Part shown: positions 61,880 through 64,000 of the stretch, piece by piece
Numbering within the stretch: position 1 is the first letter of the stretch
Layout of the letters: every line of letters starts with the position of its first letter
Assembly: GCA_012845835.1 (NCBI GenBank)
Contig: JABAKD010000004.1
Span: 4,310,265 to 4,374,264 of the forward strand
Direction of reading: 5' to 3'
DNA length: 64,000 nt
Source of the DNA: Undaria pinnatifida
Lineage: Eukaryota; Sar; Phaeophyceae; Laminariales; Alariaceae
The notes under the pieces: model-generated
Told to the model about the DNA's origin: nothing
The model's database searches: none
Seen by the model: only the letters and a program-made list of their open reading frames with translations
Made by a program: the position numbers and the translations under genes

Positions 61880-64000
61880 GGTCAACGAGGGAACGGTATC
61901 GAGGTAGTACCAGCACCGCAGCTGGTCCGTACCTCGTCGTACTGCTACTGCTGTTGCTATTTTCTCTCGCCTACCGGTGTATTGATGGTTGTGGGGGTTT
62001 CCAATGTACTATTTTGCATGCGGATGCCTCCATATTTCTTCCGAGTACGGTTTCATTCACGGTTTCAAAAAAAAAGAAATAATTCGATTCCGACTTCAAT
62101 CGACTTGCGGGACTCGTAAATTACGAGTATCAACCGCCTCCCTCCGGTTATGGCAAGTTTGAAGCGGTGATCGCTTTGCTATCCGTAGCATGTAGGCCAG
62201 CGGAAGATGCTAACCATATAGCCCCTTGTAACCTGGCTACTAAGTGGTGGCAGCGATGAATCGGTTAATACTATGCGGTGGCATATGCCTCTCGTTTGCT
62301 GCCGTACAAGGAGGAGAAGACTGGAGTAGAGGACTATGCTGGGCTGTCGCAGTCTTCTCCTTTATGTGGAGCATGACGAACGACATGTGATGGGCTCGTG
62401 TGAGCCTTAAAATCAGACTGGACCGCGGTTTGAACCAGGTGAGCAAACGTGAAGCCCCCCGAGTTATGATGCCCTGGACAAATATGCATGGAAGGTGTTC
62501 TCGTTCGCTTGATCGACGTGCAGTCCGCAGCAGGGGTGCTGCTGAATCTTTAGGGCCGTATCTTCAGCATCCAACCACAGGATCCGCGCTCAACAAGAAG
62601 GTATAGAAAGTCCAACATAGCCTGCAAGTGGAGTAAAACCAAAAGGGCGAATACCCGTATGTATCAGACTACTGCAGTACATTGCATTGCACCATGTACT
62701 CCAATTTACGGCCTATGGCTGTCAAGAATTCCGCGCTCACGGGGTAATCGACTTCATGGGAGTCTGCCCAAACCGTTGCGGTAGGAAAATGATATAGTCT
62801 AGCCGATTAAATTTTCCCACGACTTCCTGAAATCAATCCGGAATTTATTCTGAGTGACTGACGTACCCCCTAGTAACATACCTTATATCGTAAGAAAGCT
62901 CTGTTTCAGGCGGATCGTTTAATCGGAGCAGATTTTTTTTTTTTTGTTGTTGGCGAGAAAATCGCGATTCCGTCGAGATTTTGCCAGAATTTGTTAGGTT
63001 TTATTTGCTCGAGTGTGAGGTCCAATTTTTTTTTAAGACCGGTTTTGAGCGTATCACGTCGAGGGGTACGCGGCGACCCATCTCAACTTTTTTTTCGCTG
63101 AGATATCACGGAGAAACGGGCAAAAAACCTCATTTCAGGTGGCCTCAGAGTTAGGTTTTTTGGGGAGAAACGCACCGATAGATGTCGAAAAACTCCACGG
63201 ATTCGGGCGAATTGGACCTGCACCCAGGACCGTTTTTTTTTTTTTTTTCGAAAAATTTTTTTTTGAAGGAGATATGGCCGGTCAAAGTTTGGGGTGCTCA
63301 CACACCACACACATCACACGACACACCATACAGCACACCACACCACAGTCCCATAGACCAACCGGGGGCCCACCCAGGCCTATTCTTGAACATGCCTCGG
63401 CGCGGGCGATAGTTTATGTATGTACATAATCCTTAGACTAGGTGATGAGAATATATTTGCATCGTTTAGATTTGATAACGAGACGAGAGCGAGCCGGGGA
63501 GGTCGGAGGTGATTTTGGAGAAAATGTTGTTGTTCGTGGCGTTGTCGAGCTGGTTTTGGGGGGCGAGGGTGCTGACAGGGAGAGTAAAACGAACTCTGAT
63601 AATGGACATATATATTACTACTTTCAAGTGACAACGCTCTCACTCACATACGATCTGCTACGCGTTGGGAGGCGTTGCGGGGCAATGTTTCGGGGTAATA
63701 ACGTGCCGTTTCGGAGCAATAAGTGTCGGTTCGGGGTAATTTCGGGGTAATTTTCGCCCAAAAACGTCCATTTTCACCGGGTTTTTTTTTACACCGGATT
63801 TCGATGCTTCTCGACCTTGCGGTCCTTGTCCACTTTTTTTCGCGTTTTAACTCTCAAAATTCAGCGAGATAAAGTGGGGGTCACCTTGTGGGAGAATTTA
63901 ACCAGCTAGACCATACCAGGAAACAGCGGAGAAACATTTGAGTGCGGACCAAAACACAACATAGACTACAGGATCGCGCGCCCAAACCCCTGCATCTCCA
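61880..64000. other. upstream of cyclin L; promoter region expected, no other gene
   Basis: The cyclin L promoter and 5' UTR should lie immediately above 61879 on the minus strand; I see no clear TATA box. Further out there are T-runs (62934-62945, 63003-63035, 63233-63265), a CACA-rich stretch (63298-63345) and repeats of TTTCGGGGTAA/TTCGGGGTAATTT (63688-63752). No gene or element recognised. Confidence 0.5.

Overview
This is a eukaryotic nuclear window with one recognisable host gene in a sea of transposable elements. Split genes with GTGCGC and GTACGTG-type donors, very diverse LTR, LINE, SINE and DNA transposons, and mid-range base composition suggest a stramenopile, most likely a brown alga. 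That assignment is inference: no rRNA or organellar marker is present.

The host gene is a cyclin L (RS-cyclin) on the minus strand. Its 5' exon lies at 61698-61879 and its long 3' exon at 42854-44339. The two join in frame across a 17,358-bp intron (44340-61697). Inside that intron sits an apparently intact pogo/Tigger transposon (52357-56332) on the opposite strand, with a three-exon transposase, 25-bp perfect terminal inverted repeats and a TA target duplication. The intron also holds a LINE remnant, a LINE 3' fragment, a tRNA-type SINE, a non-autonomous DNA element and several tandem duplications.

The rest is nested repeats. 1-2470: a Ty3/gypsy element on the minus strand, cut by the window edge. 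6136-7492: decayed reverse transcriptase of another family. 8120-8890: a satellite of about 165 bp units. 9707-16220: a decayed chromovirus-like gypsy element with 329-bp LTRs; the same LTR recurs at 19021, 20347, 37607/39655 and 41343. 16279-17660: gag-like, polyQ-rich debris. 17745-20291: a LINE (endonuclease plus RT start) split by a solo LTR. 21385-22745 and 26985-28090: two 3' LINE copies that end in the same G-rich tract. 22751, 29095 and 37060: three loci of an ordered minisatellite element. 23782-24106 and about 28089-28215: BED-finger and hAT-like scraps. 25107-26537 and 60257-61226: a non-autonomous DNA element in opposite orientations. 30349-36046: a complete Ty1/copia element with near-identical LTRs and a perfect CCGGA duplication but a dead pol. 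36117, 40528, 42588 and 49540: four SINE copies.

All coordinates come from reading the sequence; no database search was run. Stretches described as empty are those where I saw no credible gene.
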